Shown: positions 1 through 10,827 of the stretch, in pieces
How the letters are laid out: every line of letters starts with the position of its first letter
How positions within the stretch are numbered: position 1 is the stretch's first letter
Assembly (NCBI GenBank): GCA_004519485.1
Contig: CP038115.1
Coordinates: forward strand, 620,001 to 684,000
Source: Nannochloropsis oceanica
Lineage: Eukaryota; Sar; Eustigmatophyceae; Eustigmatales; Monodopsidaceae
Direction: 5' to 3'
Length of the DNA stretch: 64,000 nt
Notes under the pieces: model-generated
Seen by the model: only the letters and a program-made list of their open reading frames with translations
Database searches by the model: none
What the model was told of the DNA's origin: nothing
Position numbers and translations under genes: made by a program

Positions 1-1271
1 TGCCTCCTTCTTCTCTTTCTGCTTCCACACCACGGATAAGACACAGCAGCAGCAGCAGCTGCAGGAGCAGCAGCACCTCTTCTATTACCCTCAGTGCTTT
101 CCGCGAAGGAAAAGAGGTTGGTGAAAAAGACGAAGGATGGGGAAGGAGACCCGACCCTCCTCGCCCTTGGCCCCCGCTGGTGGCAGAAGGACAGGAGGAG
201 AAGGAGGAGGAGGAGGAGAAGGAAGGAGGGAAGGATGCACCTGATACCCGGGAGGACGAGGAGATGAATAGCGAGGCATCGCTTGGAGAGACGGTTGTTG
301 CAAAAGGCAGGGAACCGCATCCAAGACGGGCACGGTTTGAGTTGCACAAGTACGAGGGAGGGAGGGAGGGAGGGAGGGAGGAGAAGGAAAACCAGCTTGA
401 GGTATACACGTGTATTTGATGCTTCGATACATACCAAGACTCACGTTTCTCCCTCTCTCCTATTTTCACTCGACGTTTTCCTCGTGCAGGCGGTGGCAGA
501 CGGTGACGAGCATCGACGTAGTTGAGGACGGGCAGATCTTAGGGGGGGCCAAAAAAGGGCTGCCAGAGCAGGCACGTCCTCCTTCCCTCCCTCCCTCCCT
601 CCTTCCCTCCCTCCCTCCCCCCTCCTCTCTTCCTTCCATTCTTGTCATTCCGTAATCCAGACGTGGAACGGCATGGGGTTGCTTCGCCAATTTATTTACA
701 TCCTCCCTCCCTCCCTCCCTCCCTCCCTCCTTCCCTCCTTCCCTCCCTCCCTTACTCCTTCCCTCAGACCTCCCTCCGTTGGCTCGACGAGCCCCGGAAC
801 GTGCTTCTCCTCATGAAGCGAGGCTCCTGCGACATCCTTCAGCGCGTGGCCGATATCACAAACTTTCTGCAAGCCCGCGAAGGCGTGCGGGTGCTGGTCG
901 AGCGACAAGTCAAGTAAGAGCCAACGCCATCCCCTCCCTCCCTCCCTCCCTCCCTCCCTCCCTCCCTCCCTCCCTCCCTCCCTCCCTTTCTCCCTCCCCC
1001 CCTCTCTCCCTCCCTCCCTCCCTCTCTCCCTCCCTCCTTCAGTGTGCACGTCGTGTGTATGTTCTAACGCTTGTGTCGTCCCTCCCTTTCATGTTCCCAC
1101 CCCAAACTCGACACAACCTCACCCTCCTTTCCTCCCTCCTTTCCTCCCTCCCTCCCTCCCTCCCTCCCTTGAGACACGACCTCCTCGAATCCTTCGACAT
1201 CCACGTGGTCGAGCTCCAGAGCGCCCGCAACCACAGCCACCACGAAGTAGACCTGGTCATCACCCTCGGTG
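1..1271 (+). CDS. NAD kinase (ATP-NAD kinase), 5' part, cut by assembly gap
   Basis: Phosphorylates NAD to NADP. Exons read as <1-349, 490-571, 768-913 and 1174-1271, with phases 2, 0, 2 and 1 that match across each junction. Exon 3 gives the family N-terminal pattern WLDEPRNVLLLMK, and exon 4 ends in DLVITLGG, the start of the GGDGT nucleotide-binding motif, with donor GTAGGT exactly where the next exon must supply the D of GGD. The frame is open back to base 1 through a Ser- and Glu-rich leader, so the true start may lie outside the window. The intron after 571 has a GC donor (GCACGT). The catalytic half is missing into the N run at 1287; no convincing continuation was found after it. Identification rests on motif memory and is strong for the family, weaker for isoform or compartment. 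Confidence 0.8.
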
Positions 1272-1286
1272 GTAGGTCCTCCTCCC

Positions 1287-1386
1287 NNNNNNNNNNNNNN
1301 NNNNNNNNNNNNNNNNNNNNNNNNNNNNNNNNNNNNNNNNNNNNNNNNNNNNNNNNNNNNNNNNNNNNNNNNNNNNNNNNNNNNNN
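1287..1386. other. Assembly gap (100 N)
   Basis: Exactly 100 N, the usual placeholder for a gap of unknown size. It follows the NAD kinase GG motif, so the catalytic core and C-terminus are probably in unassembled or collapsed (CCCT)n-rich sequence. Confidence 0.98.
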
Positions 1387-1861
1387 TCGCATAACAATCA
1401 ATTCTTCAGGTGTTTTATTTCCACTTCATTGTCTCGCATGCCGAAATTTCTTTCCAAATGCTTTTGTTTTTCTCCCTCCCTCCCTCCCTCCCTCAATATA
1501 AATCTGTCGCCCCCATCGTTCCCCTAGTGTCCTTCCGTCCTTCCCTCTCTCTCCCCTCCTCCTCGCAGATTCACATCGTCGACACCCTCCTCCTCCTCGT
1601 ATGTACACATAAAACAAAAAAATCCTCAAGGGGGGGAGGAGACTGGATTAGACTCACCAAAATGAGGAGGGGAGGGAAGGAGGAAGGGAGGGAAAGAAGG
1701 GAAGGAAGGTAGGAGGAAGGGAGGAAGGACACCCTATTTGCCCAAAAGTCTCTTTTTTCGCCAGGAGGAGGATGGGAGTAAGGGGGGGGAAGAGGAAAAG
1801 AAGGAGGGCGGAATAAAAGGCGATCAGAGAAGGGAGGGAGGGAGGGATGGGAAGGGGATGC
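1387..1861. other. Post-gap sequence, no clear gene
   Basis: Contains a pyrimidine tract and CGCAG at about 1564-1568 that could be a 3' splice site of a last NAD kinase exon, with a short open stretch and a TAA at about 1609. The rest is (GGGA)n-rich. Nothing recognisable was read. Confidence 0.5.
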
Positions 1862-4800
1862 CTAGCAAACCCCTGCGGTGGCTGCTTGTTCGTCCATGGC
1901 CGGGGAGTAGTAGATCCCTTCGCGGATTAAACCCAACAGGCGGCGAGGATCTTCCCGGGACAGCAGGGGGTAGGTCTCAATGAGCGACGACCACGATACC
2001 TCCCTCCCTCCCTCCCTCCCGTCCTGGTCCAGGGCCATGGCGCGAAGTGCTGCCTCCTTCCCTCCCTCCTCGTCCTCCTCCTCATTTGCTGCAGCCGCTG
2101 GAGGAGAGGAGGGAGGAAGGCCCCGGTAGTAGTCGACCAGGAGGGCGGCAGCCACGCAGACGAGATTGGTTTGCGCGGCTTGGATGTAGCCCTCCTTGTC
2201 GACACGCTGGCAGGTATCTGGAGGGGGGAGGGGGAGGAGGAGGCGGGAGAGGAGGGTGTGGGTTGACATGCACGTCGGGAAGAAGAAAGCACCTTCCCTC
2301 CCTCCCTCCCTCCCTTCTCACCTCGCGCCGAGGGAGGCCATATCTCCATGAGCTCCACTGGGCAGGCGATAGTGAGGAACAACAGCCACATCCCGAGAAA
2401 CCCCTGCGCCTCCAACAGGATCGACTGCAGTGCCCCCTCGGTGTCCCATTCTATTCCCTCCCTCCCTCCCTCGTCTTTTCCCCGTCGGAGGAAGGGCGGG
2501 AGTAAAGGGAAGAGTCCTCTTGCTGCTGCAGCTGCTGCTGCTTCATCCTTTTTGCGCTTGTTGAGTGCTTGTCTAAATTCGTTAATGAAGGTAGTCCAGG
2601 CGCCGAGAAGAGCCTTCTCCATGATGGTGACGGTTTCGCGGCTGGGGATGGAGGGAGGGAGAGAGGGAAGAAGGGAGGGAGGGAAGGAGAAAGGGAGAGA
2701 GAGGGGGGGGGGGAGGAAGAAGGGGAGGACAATATATAAGAAAATATATATAATATATTATATATTTTAACATAAAATACAAGCCAAGGGTACCGAACGG
2801 AAGGAAAGAGGGACGGAGAAAAGGAGGGAAGGAGGGAGGAAGGGAGGAAGCGAGGGAGGACGAGGTGGCGTACCGGTCAGCGCCCACGGCGAAAGTAGCG
2901 ATATACCACACGTAGTTCGCGGAAAATTGTCCCAGGTCGAGGCCCGCGGGGCCACTCATGTACTTCTCGCAGTCTACCACCTTGAGGGAGAGGGTGGAGC
3001 GGACCTGAGGGGGGGGGGAGGGAGGGAGGGAAAAAAAGAGGAGTGGTGGGAGACAAGCACTCCAATGTCCGTAGTAACAAGGAGAGGGAAGGAGGAAGGG
3101 AAGGAGAGAGGGAAGGAGGCAGGATGAGGGGACGTACTAGGATGTTCTTGCAGTGCAGGTCAGCGTGGACAAGGGACTCTTTCCTCTCCCTGTAACTGCC
3201 CCACAAACGGCAAACGGCCCGTTGGAGGTCTCCCTCTCTATTCAGCGCTTCCAAGAGCGGGAATAGGTGGGGCTTGGTCAGGGAGGGAGGGGGAGAGGGC
3301 GGGAGGGAGGAAGAGGAAGAGGACGAGGAAGGGAGGGCGGCGAGGAGGGGGGGGAAGACGCATTTGCTCCAAAAGTCGATATGGCCTTGATTGGGGTGGG
3401 TGGACGCGTGAGGTGCTGCTGCTGCTGCTGTTCTTGCAGCAGCAGTCGTAATATCCTCGTTTTGCTGGTGCTGCTTTCCGGAGGAGGGGAGGGGAGAATC
3501 CCACTTCTTGCCGCTGTTCCCTTCCATCCATTCCTCCCTCCCTTCCTCCCCCCCGACCTCCTTCCCGTAGTACGGAGGCGGGTCAACGGTAGGGTGGTAG
3601 GAAGCGGCTGTGTAGCGTGCAATCATCCGCGCGAGGGAGGGGGCAATGGTCCGCGACACGACGTCCCCTTGGGCGAGAGAGTCCGCCAGTGAGCTGTAGG
3701 CCTGGGGGGGGGGAGGGAGGGAGGGAGGGAGGGAGGGAGGGAGGGAGGGAGGGAGGGAGGGAAGGAGGGAGGGGTTGAGATTGATGAGGTCAGGCGGGTT
3801 GATTGCAGGAAAAAGAGAAAAGGAACCAAGCAGATTCACTTCGCCTCCTCGCTCCCTTGCTTCCTCTTTCCCTCCCTTTCTCCCTCCCTCCCTCACCTCG
3901 AGCCACTCGCAGACGAAGAGACCTTCAGCTCGGTCCACAAGATAGACCTGAGGAAACCCACCGGGGAGGTACTGAGGGAGGGAGGCAGGGATGGAGTGAG
4001 GAACGAAGGAGGAGAGGAAAATTATGAATGACTACAGCTTGGGATATTTTGTTCCACCGCTGTGTGCGAGTGGAGAAAAGAGAGAGGGAGGCAGGGAAGG
4101 TTGGAGGGAAGGTGGGAAGGAGGAAGGATGGGAAGGAAGAGGGGAGTTGAGGCGTACCTTGGAGAGCTCCTTGATTCCTTCTGCCTCATACCACACCCTG
4201 TCCCTGCTCAATGGCGCGAATTCTGTAAAGCCGCGGACGAAATCCTTGGCGTGCTTGACGAAGACTGAGTGTTTCTCCGCCCCAAGGCGCTTGTTGTAGA
4301 GGCGGAAGCTGGGAGAAAAAGGGAAAAGAACGGCGAGTGAGCTTATTGAGGAGGCACATTTCCCTCCTTCCTTCCCTCTTTCCCTCCCCCAGTCCCTCCT
4401 CCTCTCCCTACCCACGCACTTGTAGTTGGTGCTCCCCCCTGGCATCCACTGGATGCCTAGCTCGCCCTCTCGCCCCAACACGCGGGTCATCTCGCACACC
4501 CCCTCCTCTTCATCGGTGCTCTGGCGGCGGCGCTTGGCATCAACATACCGGAGGACTTGCCGCTTGACCGCCGCAATCGAATGAGGATCTTCTATCTCAT
4601 CCTCTAGTGGTGGTGGTGGTGGTGGCGGTGCCTGAAGGAGAAAGAGGAGGGAGAGGAGGAGGGACGGGAATGGTGGCGTAAGAGGACTGTCGAAGCGCGA
4701 TTAGTATCACGAGTTACGTTTCCCTTCACTGCAATGATTAAAGATTTTCTTTTGTTTCCTCTTCTTATGCTGTTCATGCTGCTGCTGGCGGTGGTAATAA

Positions 4801-5113
4801 TGGTTGTGCTCGGGGGAGGGAGAGGGAGGGAGGGAGGCATCAGATGGCTTCATTTGATCTCCCACCTTATCCATAGACCAACCTGCGTACTTGTGGCCCT
4901 GCAAATTTGATTGCTACACCTTCCACTATATTGCCGCAACAGTCGAGCCACGCTTGGCCTGCCTAGGTGGCTGCTGCTGCTGCTGCTACTCCTGCTTATT
5001 GCCATCAAGCTAGGACGGAGCGGCAGCGGCAGATCGAGAAATGCCAGCGCAACGAGCGGCAGGAGAAGGAGTAGGAGCAGGCTATGGCCATGCCATCGGC
5101 ATTGCGACGCCAT
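1862..5113 (-). CDS. APH-fold kinase resembling 5-methylthioribose kinase, with N-terminal presequence
   Basis: Exons (minus): 5113-4883, 4631-4420, 4308-4158, 3971-3897, 3701-3138, 3004-2874, 2641-2322, 2217-1862; phases close to 680 codons (679 residues). Motifs in order: GGSTNYNFRLYNK nucleotide-loop region; a VFVKHA strand carrying the likely ATP lysine; the FEAEAL-like WYEAEGIKEL helix; VHADLHCKN, the aminoglycoside-phosphotransferase catalytic loop with D and N; and KVVDCEKYMSGPAGLDLG, matching the metal-binding D and the following GP-G-D-G stretch of methylthioribose kinases, which act in methionine salvage. A low-complexity insert of about 90 residues sits before the catalytic loop. 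Exon 1 encodes a hydrophobic leader ending VALAF, which looks like a plastid signal peptide with an A-F step; it is accepted because its phase fits. Substrate is inferred; choline kinase-like activity is the main alternative. Confidence 0.7.
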
Positions 5114-7585
5114 CTAGATGGTCCAGGGGGAGGGAGAGAGGAAAGGGCGGGGGATGAGGTGTTACGTCATGACCATGTGCGTGCTTCAGCGACGCATCAC
5201 CACACTACTCAACTCCTCACACGACGACTCTTGCTCGGCTCCGTATTCTCACCGCAGCTGAGTTCCTGCCCATGTCCGTAGCTGCGTAAACTGAAGGCAT
5301 AGCTAACGTTCATGCGCGCATCGAACAGATATAATTAAGGGGCTATTTGCTCGACAAGGGGTAAAATGCGCGATTCGGCAGGCTCAAACCGTTGGGTTCT
5401 CAGACCGGGTAAAACCATAGTATATAACCTTTGATCCTTTTTCTATTATTTGAAGGATGATTAGGACAATGATGCATTATGAAATGAAAGCCAGCGTCCT
5501 TCACTTTCTTTTTATAACTACTTGTGTTCCTAGCGAGGTAGACTGTGGACGGTTGGAGCCTGGAATGTCGTCAAGCAAGTCTTTCCTTGTCTTTTTTATG
5601 GCGCATGGCGAAGCAGGCCAGCGCTGTACCGTGCAGAGCATCCACCCCCCCCCCAGGAGGGGTGATTAGCTCTTATGTGCTTGAAATATTTTGAGGCTTG
5701 TGTAGCTCTGACATACACATTCCACTCTCGACAGGAATAAAATATCGAAAAGAAGTCATGCCTTTACACTTTTATAAAGTTTGTCGCTTTGGTTTTAATT
5801 TTTGAGAAGGGAAATATCATACAGGCCAACCTCTGAGGACCCTTTCAAAATGGAAATTTATACACTCAGTTGATAAATTCCATAAGAAGGCGAAAAGGAA
5901 ACTATATATAGTAAGTTGCTATTTATTCTACAGTCGGGGGAGGGTCTTCATGCGTTACAGTAATAATTTAAATAAGGCTGGTCTACTTATGGAACCGTAT
6001 CTCACTCTCTTCTGCGAGTCTCACATCTTTCCCTCCATCCTCCCTCCTCCCAGGACTTCCCCCCCTTCGTCCCTGTAAGTACATCCATTTGCCCCAACGG
6101 CCCGCGTACCTGCCCCATCCTTTTCTGCGATTGTCCTCCCGCGGGGAAACGTCGCATGGTAGTCTCCTCCCCAGAAGTAAAGGTAGGGTAGGGAGGACCG
6201 GGAGGAAAGGAGGGGGTGAAAGGTTGGCAGAATTGATCACTATGGAGTTTGATGAGGGACGTAAGCGACCAGCCTGGTTCATGTTCTCCCTTTGATTCCT
6301 GTGAGGAGTGTCTTCGAAGAAAACGGGGGAAAAGTGGAATGGAAACGGAGAGGATGATCGGACTTTGTACTTTTCTGGAAGAGGAAGGACGGAGATGAAG
6401 GACAGGAAGATTAATGAGTAAGTAATCACCATATATGTCATATATGTGCAATTATCATGCTCATCATATATGTGCAATTATTGTGGTAGTATGTCTTGGG
6501 CAGGGGGTCATGCTGCCAAGTTTTGGGAGATGGTAATATTGAGGGAGAATGCACGCACGCCACATTTAGGTCATTGCCACAAGGGAAAAATATTTTGCAT
6601 GCCTAATGGAAATGCAGCCATTATATTTTTGGCACATTATGTCCTCTTTATGGGGGTTTTCTTTTTATGTTTGTATTTAACGTAGAGTAGGGTACCAACT
6701 CGATGGGTGTGCGTGTACGCCCTTGAGATATGGGAAGTATTTGAAGGGAGACCTCGAAAGTTTATGACATGGGAGAATCAATTTCTCACTTTGTGATGCA
6801 AGGATTCAGCCACATCGGGTCGGGCGCAGGGCGAGGGCCCCGAAAAGTCTTTAAGTTTCCGATACTGCTCATCCAGAACAGAATGACTGCTGTGCCAGAA
6901 ATGACATCAGGGGTCGATTCGCACTTTGTGGGCTGTGCCAATCGAACACCCATTCAATTCAAGCTGAAGTAGACGTAATGGACAAGATCAAATACTGCCA
7001 AGTGTGTTGTCGTGTTTTGAGGGTTTTGGCCCCTTGCACTATGGCCAGACTATGTTCCTACAGGACAAGGTCGGGAAGTGGGGGTGTTATCGGCTCGTTG
7101 AAGCCCCATCAACCGGACAACATCAACCACCTGCTGTCCCTTCCCTTATGGACAAACCTTTTAGCGCAAAGGTTTTAGCACGCCCAGACAGAAAGCCAAG
7201 TCCACGTGATTTTCGCCATGTTCAGATGTATACTGATATTGGTACATTCGCAAGAGTTTGGGTATCATAACAAGATCTGTTTGCAACTGCACACAGTCGC
7301 CGAGAGCTGTTCCTGCGGGTAGAAGTATCCTACCAGCACATGCGTTCAAGAGACAACGTGGACTCTCGCCTCTCAGTTCACCAATGACTGTTTTTTCCTG
7401 TGCGTGCTCCACTTTTCTTTTTGGGTGCATGCTTGAGCTGCTGGAATCCTCCTTCTTTGTCCCGGCTACGTACACAAGTGCCGCCTGCACTTTACCTCGT
7501 CTGCCTTGTTTCCTACAACCTCCCCGCCCCCTTGGTTGATGTTTTCCCCGACAAACATGCACAGCTCAAACAGCAGAGATCAGCC
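5114..7585. other. Intergenic, divergent promoters region, no gene seen
   Basis: About 2.5 kb between two divergently transcribed genes. It is less G/C-rich and has few (CCCT)n tracts. Short open frames on both strands (longest 164 codons, minus, 5983-6477) show no domain, no splice pattern and no family motif. It presumably holds the promoters and 5' UTRs of both neighbours. Confidence 0.5.
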
Positions 7586-10500
7586 ATGCGCTTTCACTGC
7601 TTCACGCTCCTCCTTGGCACCGTGGCTCTGGTCACTGCCACCAATACGCCCAACCTTCGCAAGGTGAGTCAGTAGGAACGGGGCTGGCGGGTGGGACATG
7701 AGCTGGGCAGGATCGGGAGGGGAGACGCACATGGCAAATATCGAGGAATGAACAGCCCAGCTGTGTCTAAAAAAATCCATCATCCCCCTCCTCACACCCA
7801 CTTTTTGAAAGGTACAAGAGACTTCCGAAGTCACTGTTGCGGTGACTGACAATGTGGACGTGGTAAGTGTTCCGCAAAGGTGTTGTCCCTGTATGTCTTT
7901 TTCTCTTTCGTATCTTTCTTGAGAGCCCCGAAGATCCCGTTACACGTCCAAAAGCTGGCTAGTACCGTGCATTACCTCTCTGAGCCCGTTTTTGCCCCGT
8001 ATCATTCTCCCTCCAGTTGGCTGATAACACCGGAAACCTCGAGGACAATCATAAGCATGACCGCATGGTACGTCATTCGCCCCCTCCAACAATTCCTTCC
8101 TCCCCCCCCTCCCATCCCTTCCACCCTGAGTACCAGAATTGCAATAGCATCGTATTCCGAGTCAATCTCCTTCCCTTCTTCTCTGCAGCCGCTCCTACTA
8201 CACAGGCAACTATGTCTGATCTCCTCCCTACCTCCCTCCCTCCCTCCCTTTCTATCTCCCTCCCTCCCTTCCTCCCTTCACAGCTTCACGAGATCCCCGC
8301 GACCGCCCCGATTACGACAACAACGGAGAATACTCACGATAAGCAAGCGCACCGCGGGCGCCGGGTAAGTCATGTTGAATGCCTACCTTCTTGCGTTGTA
8401 TTCTCAATTCTTGTTCGTTCATCCCCTCTCACCTTGTGGGGAAAGGGGAGAGGTCGCCTCCACATGCCTTGCCGTGTGCCAAGGAAGAGAAAAGCATCTT
8501 CTCTCTCCATCACTGATCTCTCTGTCTCTCTCTATATATATATTTATATTCTTCCCTTCTTCCCTCTCTCTTTTTCTCTCTTTCTCTCTCTCCCTCTTTC
8601 TCCGTCTCTCTTTCTCTCTCTCTGTGTCGTATTCTCCCCTTTCCTCTCACATTCCCTAGAGGCGTTTCTCACTTCATCACCTCCCCACTCCTTCCTTCCC
8701 TCCTCCTTCCCTCCTTACCTCCGTGCAGCTGACCTGGGGTTGGGATAAAGGCTGGTGGAACAATTGGGGGTGGGGATGGGGCAAAGGCGGATGGGGCAAC
8801 GGGTGGAACAACGGGTGGAACAATGGGTGGAACAACGGGTGGAACAACGGATGGAACAACGGGTGGAACAACGGCTGGGGCAAAGGCGGTTGGGGTAACG
8901 GATGGAATAACGGGTGGAACAACTGGGGGTGGAAAGATTGGGGGTGGAAGAAGGGCGCGTGGAACAATTGGGGGTGGGGCTGGGGCAACAACAACAACAA
9001 CGGAGTAAGTGCATTTCTTCTCCTGAGGATGATCAAGTCTCCCTCCTTCCTCCTTCTTCTCCTGACGAGACCTCCCTGTGTGCCTTTATGGGGTGGCATG
9101 GTCGGAGACAGGCGTTAGGGGAAAGACAAAGATGATTGAAGCGGTTGTATGAGCTCACCCCTCCTTCCCTTCCTTCCCTCCTCCCATCCTCTCTCCCTCG
9201 CTCCCCTTACCTAGTGGAACAACAACTGGTGGAACAACCAATGGAACGACAACGTAAGCCTCGTCATGACTGCTGTACCCTCCCCCTCTTCCCCTCTCCC
9301 CCTTTCCCTCTTTTCTCCCTTCCTCCCTCCCTTCCTGTCTCGATTCTCCCCTCACACCCACTCAATTTGTCCCCTTCCTCCCTCCCTCCTCCTCCTCCCT
9401 CAGTGGAACCAGCAGCAGTGGAACATGCACCAGCAGCAGTGGCAACAACAGAGCCAGTGGCAGAGGAATCAGTGGAACAACCAGCAGTGGAACCAGTGGA
9501 ATCAATGGAACCCGAACAATCAGGTAAGTCTAAGCACGACCCTAATTTAATCCTCACAAGGGGATTTATCTTTCTCTCCCTCCCTTCTTCCTGGCTCCTT
9601 TTCTCGCCCTGGGTTATCATTTCTCGCGTCATTTCACCTCGCTTCCCTCCCTCCCTCCCTCCCTCCCTCCCTCCCTCCTCTCAGTGGAACAACCAGCGGT
9701 GGAACCAGTGGATTCAGATGAATCCGATGAATCAGGTGCGATTTCTTTTCCGCCCTCGTTGTTCGATCCTTTCCATTCTCTCTGCTCCCTCCACAGTTTC
9801 TCATCTTGCTCCCTCCCTCCCTCCCCTCCTCACTCTCTCCTACCTACCTTTCCCTCCCCCAGCTTCCTCAATTTAACGCGAACAACCGGAACTGGAACGC
9901 TCAGCAGTGGGGGCAGTGGAACAACCAATATCCCAACTACCAGGTGAGTCTGAATCCTCGTGCATCCCGGGGCTCTTCCTTCCTGCCCCCTACCTATCTC
10001 TCCTGCTCTCTTCTAACCCCCTCTCTCCCTCGCCCTCCTTCCTCCTCACAGGTGCCCTTCTTCAACCAGTGGAACAACGGACAGGTAAGTCTACCCCTGA
10101 GGTCGGACCCTAATGACTGTATCTCGCCCCCCCCCCCTTTTTTTCTTTTTCATCTTCTCACTCTTTGTAACTCCCGTACCGTATACTCCTCCTTCCTTCC
10201 CTCTCCCTCTCTCCCTCTTTCTCTCTCTCCCTCTCTCCCTCTTTCTCTCTCTCCCTCTCTCCCTCTCTCTTTCTCTCCCTCACTCTCTCTCTTTCATCAT
10301 CATCTTTCTCTCTTTCATCATCGTCTCTCGTGTTTCTGCCATGTTTCTTATCCCTCTCTCACTGTCTTCTCTGGGACCGCTCACTCACCTCCTCCCTCCC
10401 ACGATGTTTCTCCGCCTTAGATGAATGCGAACCAGCAGTGGACAAACACCAATAACCAAGTAAGTAGCTCTTTCTATTTTAATTTGATCAAATTGTCGTT

Positions 10501-10827
10501 TCTTCCATTCCTCCATCCTCTGCATCTGTGTGTGTGCCTAGTGCCCCTCTCTTTCCTCCTTTCTCATTCATATCCCTCCCCTCCCTCCCTCCCTCCTCCT
10601 CATCTAGTGGAACCCGAACTTCCCCAACAACCAGTGGAAAGCCACTGATCCCGGCAACCAGCGCAAGGTGAGGCCCCACTCCTCCCTCACTCCCTCCCTC
10701 TTTCCCTCCCTCCCTCCAGCCTACATCCACCTGTAACTTACCTTACCCCTCCTCTTTCCCTCCCTCTTTTTCTCCCACCCGCCCTCAGCTCACCGCCGAC
10801 GCCGCGGAGGAGCAGCCCGAGAAGTAA
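7586..10827 (+). CDS. Secreted Trp/Asn/Gln-rich repeat protein, 13 phase-0 exons
   Basis: Exons 7586-7663, 7812-7862, 8017-8067, 8284-8364, 8729-9004, 9215-9253, 9404-9523, 9685-9735, 9863-9943, 10052-10084, 10421-10459, 10608-10667, 10789-10827. Every exon is a multiple of three, every intron is phase 0, and the total is 332 residues plus stop. Exon 1 is a signal peptide (about 18-20 residues, cut near VTA). Exons 2-4 are acidic and Thr-rich, ending in a basic HRGRR. Exon 5 has 92 residues, about 26 of them Trp, built of WNNG, WGWG and GKGGW units. Exons 6-12 are short modules, several starting with W-N and ending in Q, rich in W, N and Q. The C-terminus is acidic. No enzyme motif and no recognised family. 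A surface, wall or adhesive role through aromatic stacking, and prion-like behaviour of the N/Q part, are inferences only. Confidence 0.85.
8798..8877 (+). repeat. 12-bp coding tandem repeat (WNNG units)
   Basis: About six copies of a 12-bp unit (TGGAACAACGGG with small changes) inside exon 5 of the W/N-rich gene, each encoding Trp-Asn-Asn-Gly. Third-base differences among copies are mostly silent, which suggests the peptide is kept. Confidence 0.9.

Noticed and set aside
696-1049. Long minus-strand open frames of GREGG/RREGG type here and at many other places
   Set aside because: They are translations of (GGGA)n in introns of the real + genes; the repeat has no stop in several frames.
5983-6477. 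164-codon minus frame in the 5.1-7.6 kb spacer
   Set aside because: No motif, no homologous look, low-complexity Gly/Arg end, and no splice sites that extend it.
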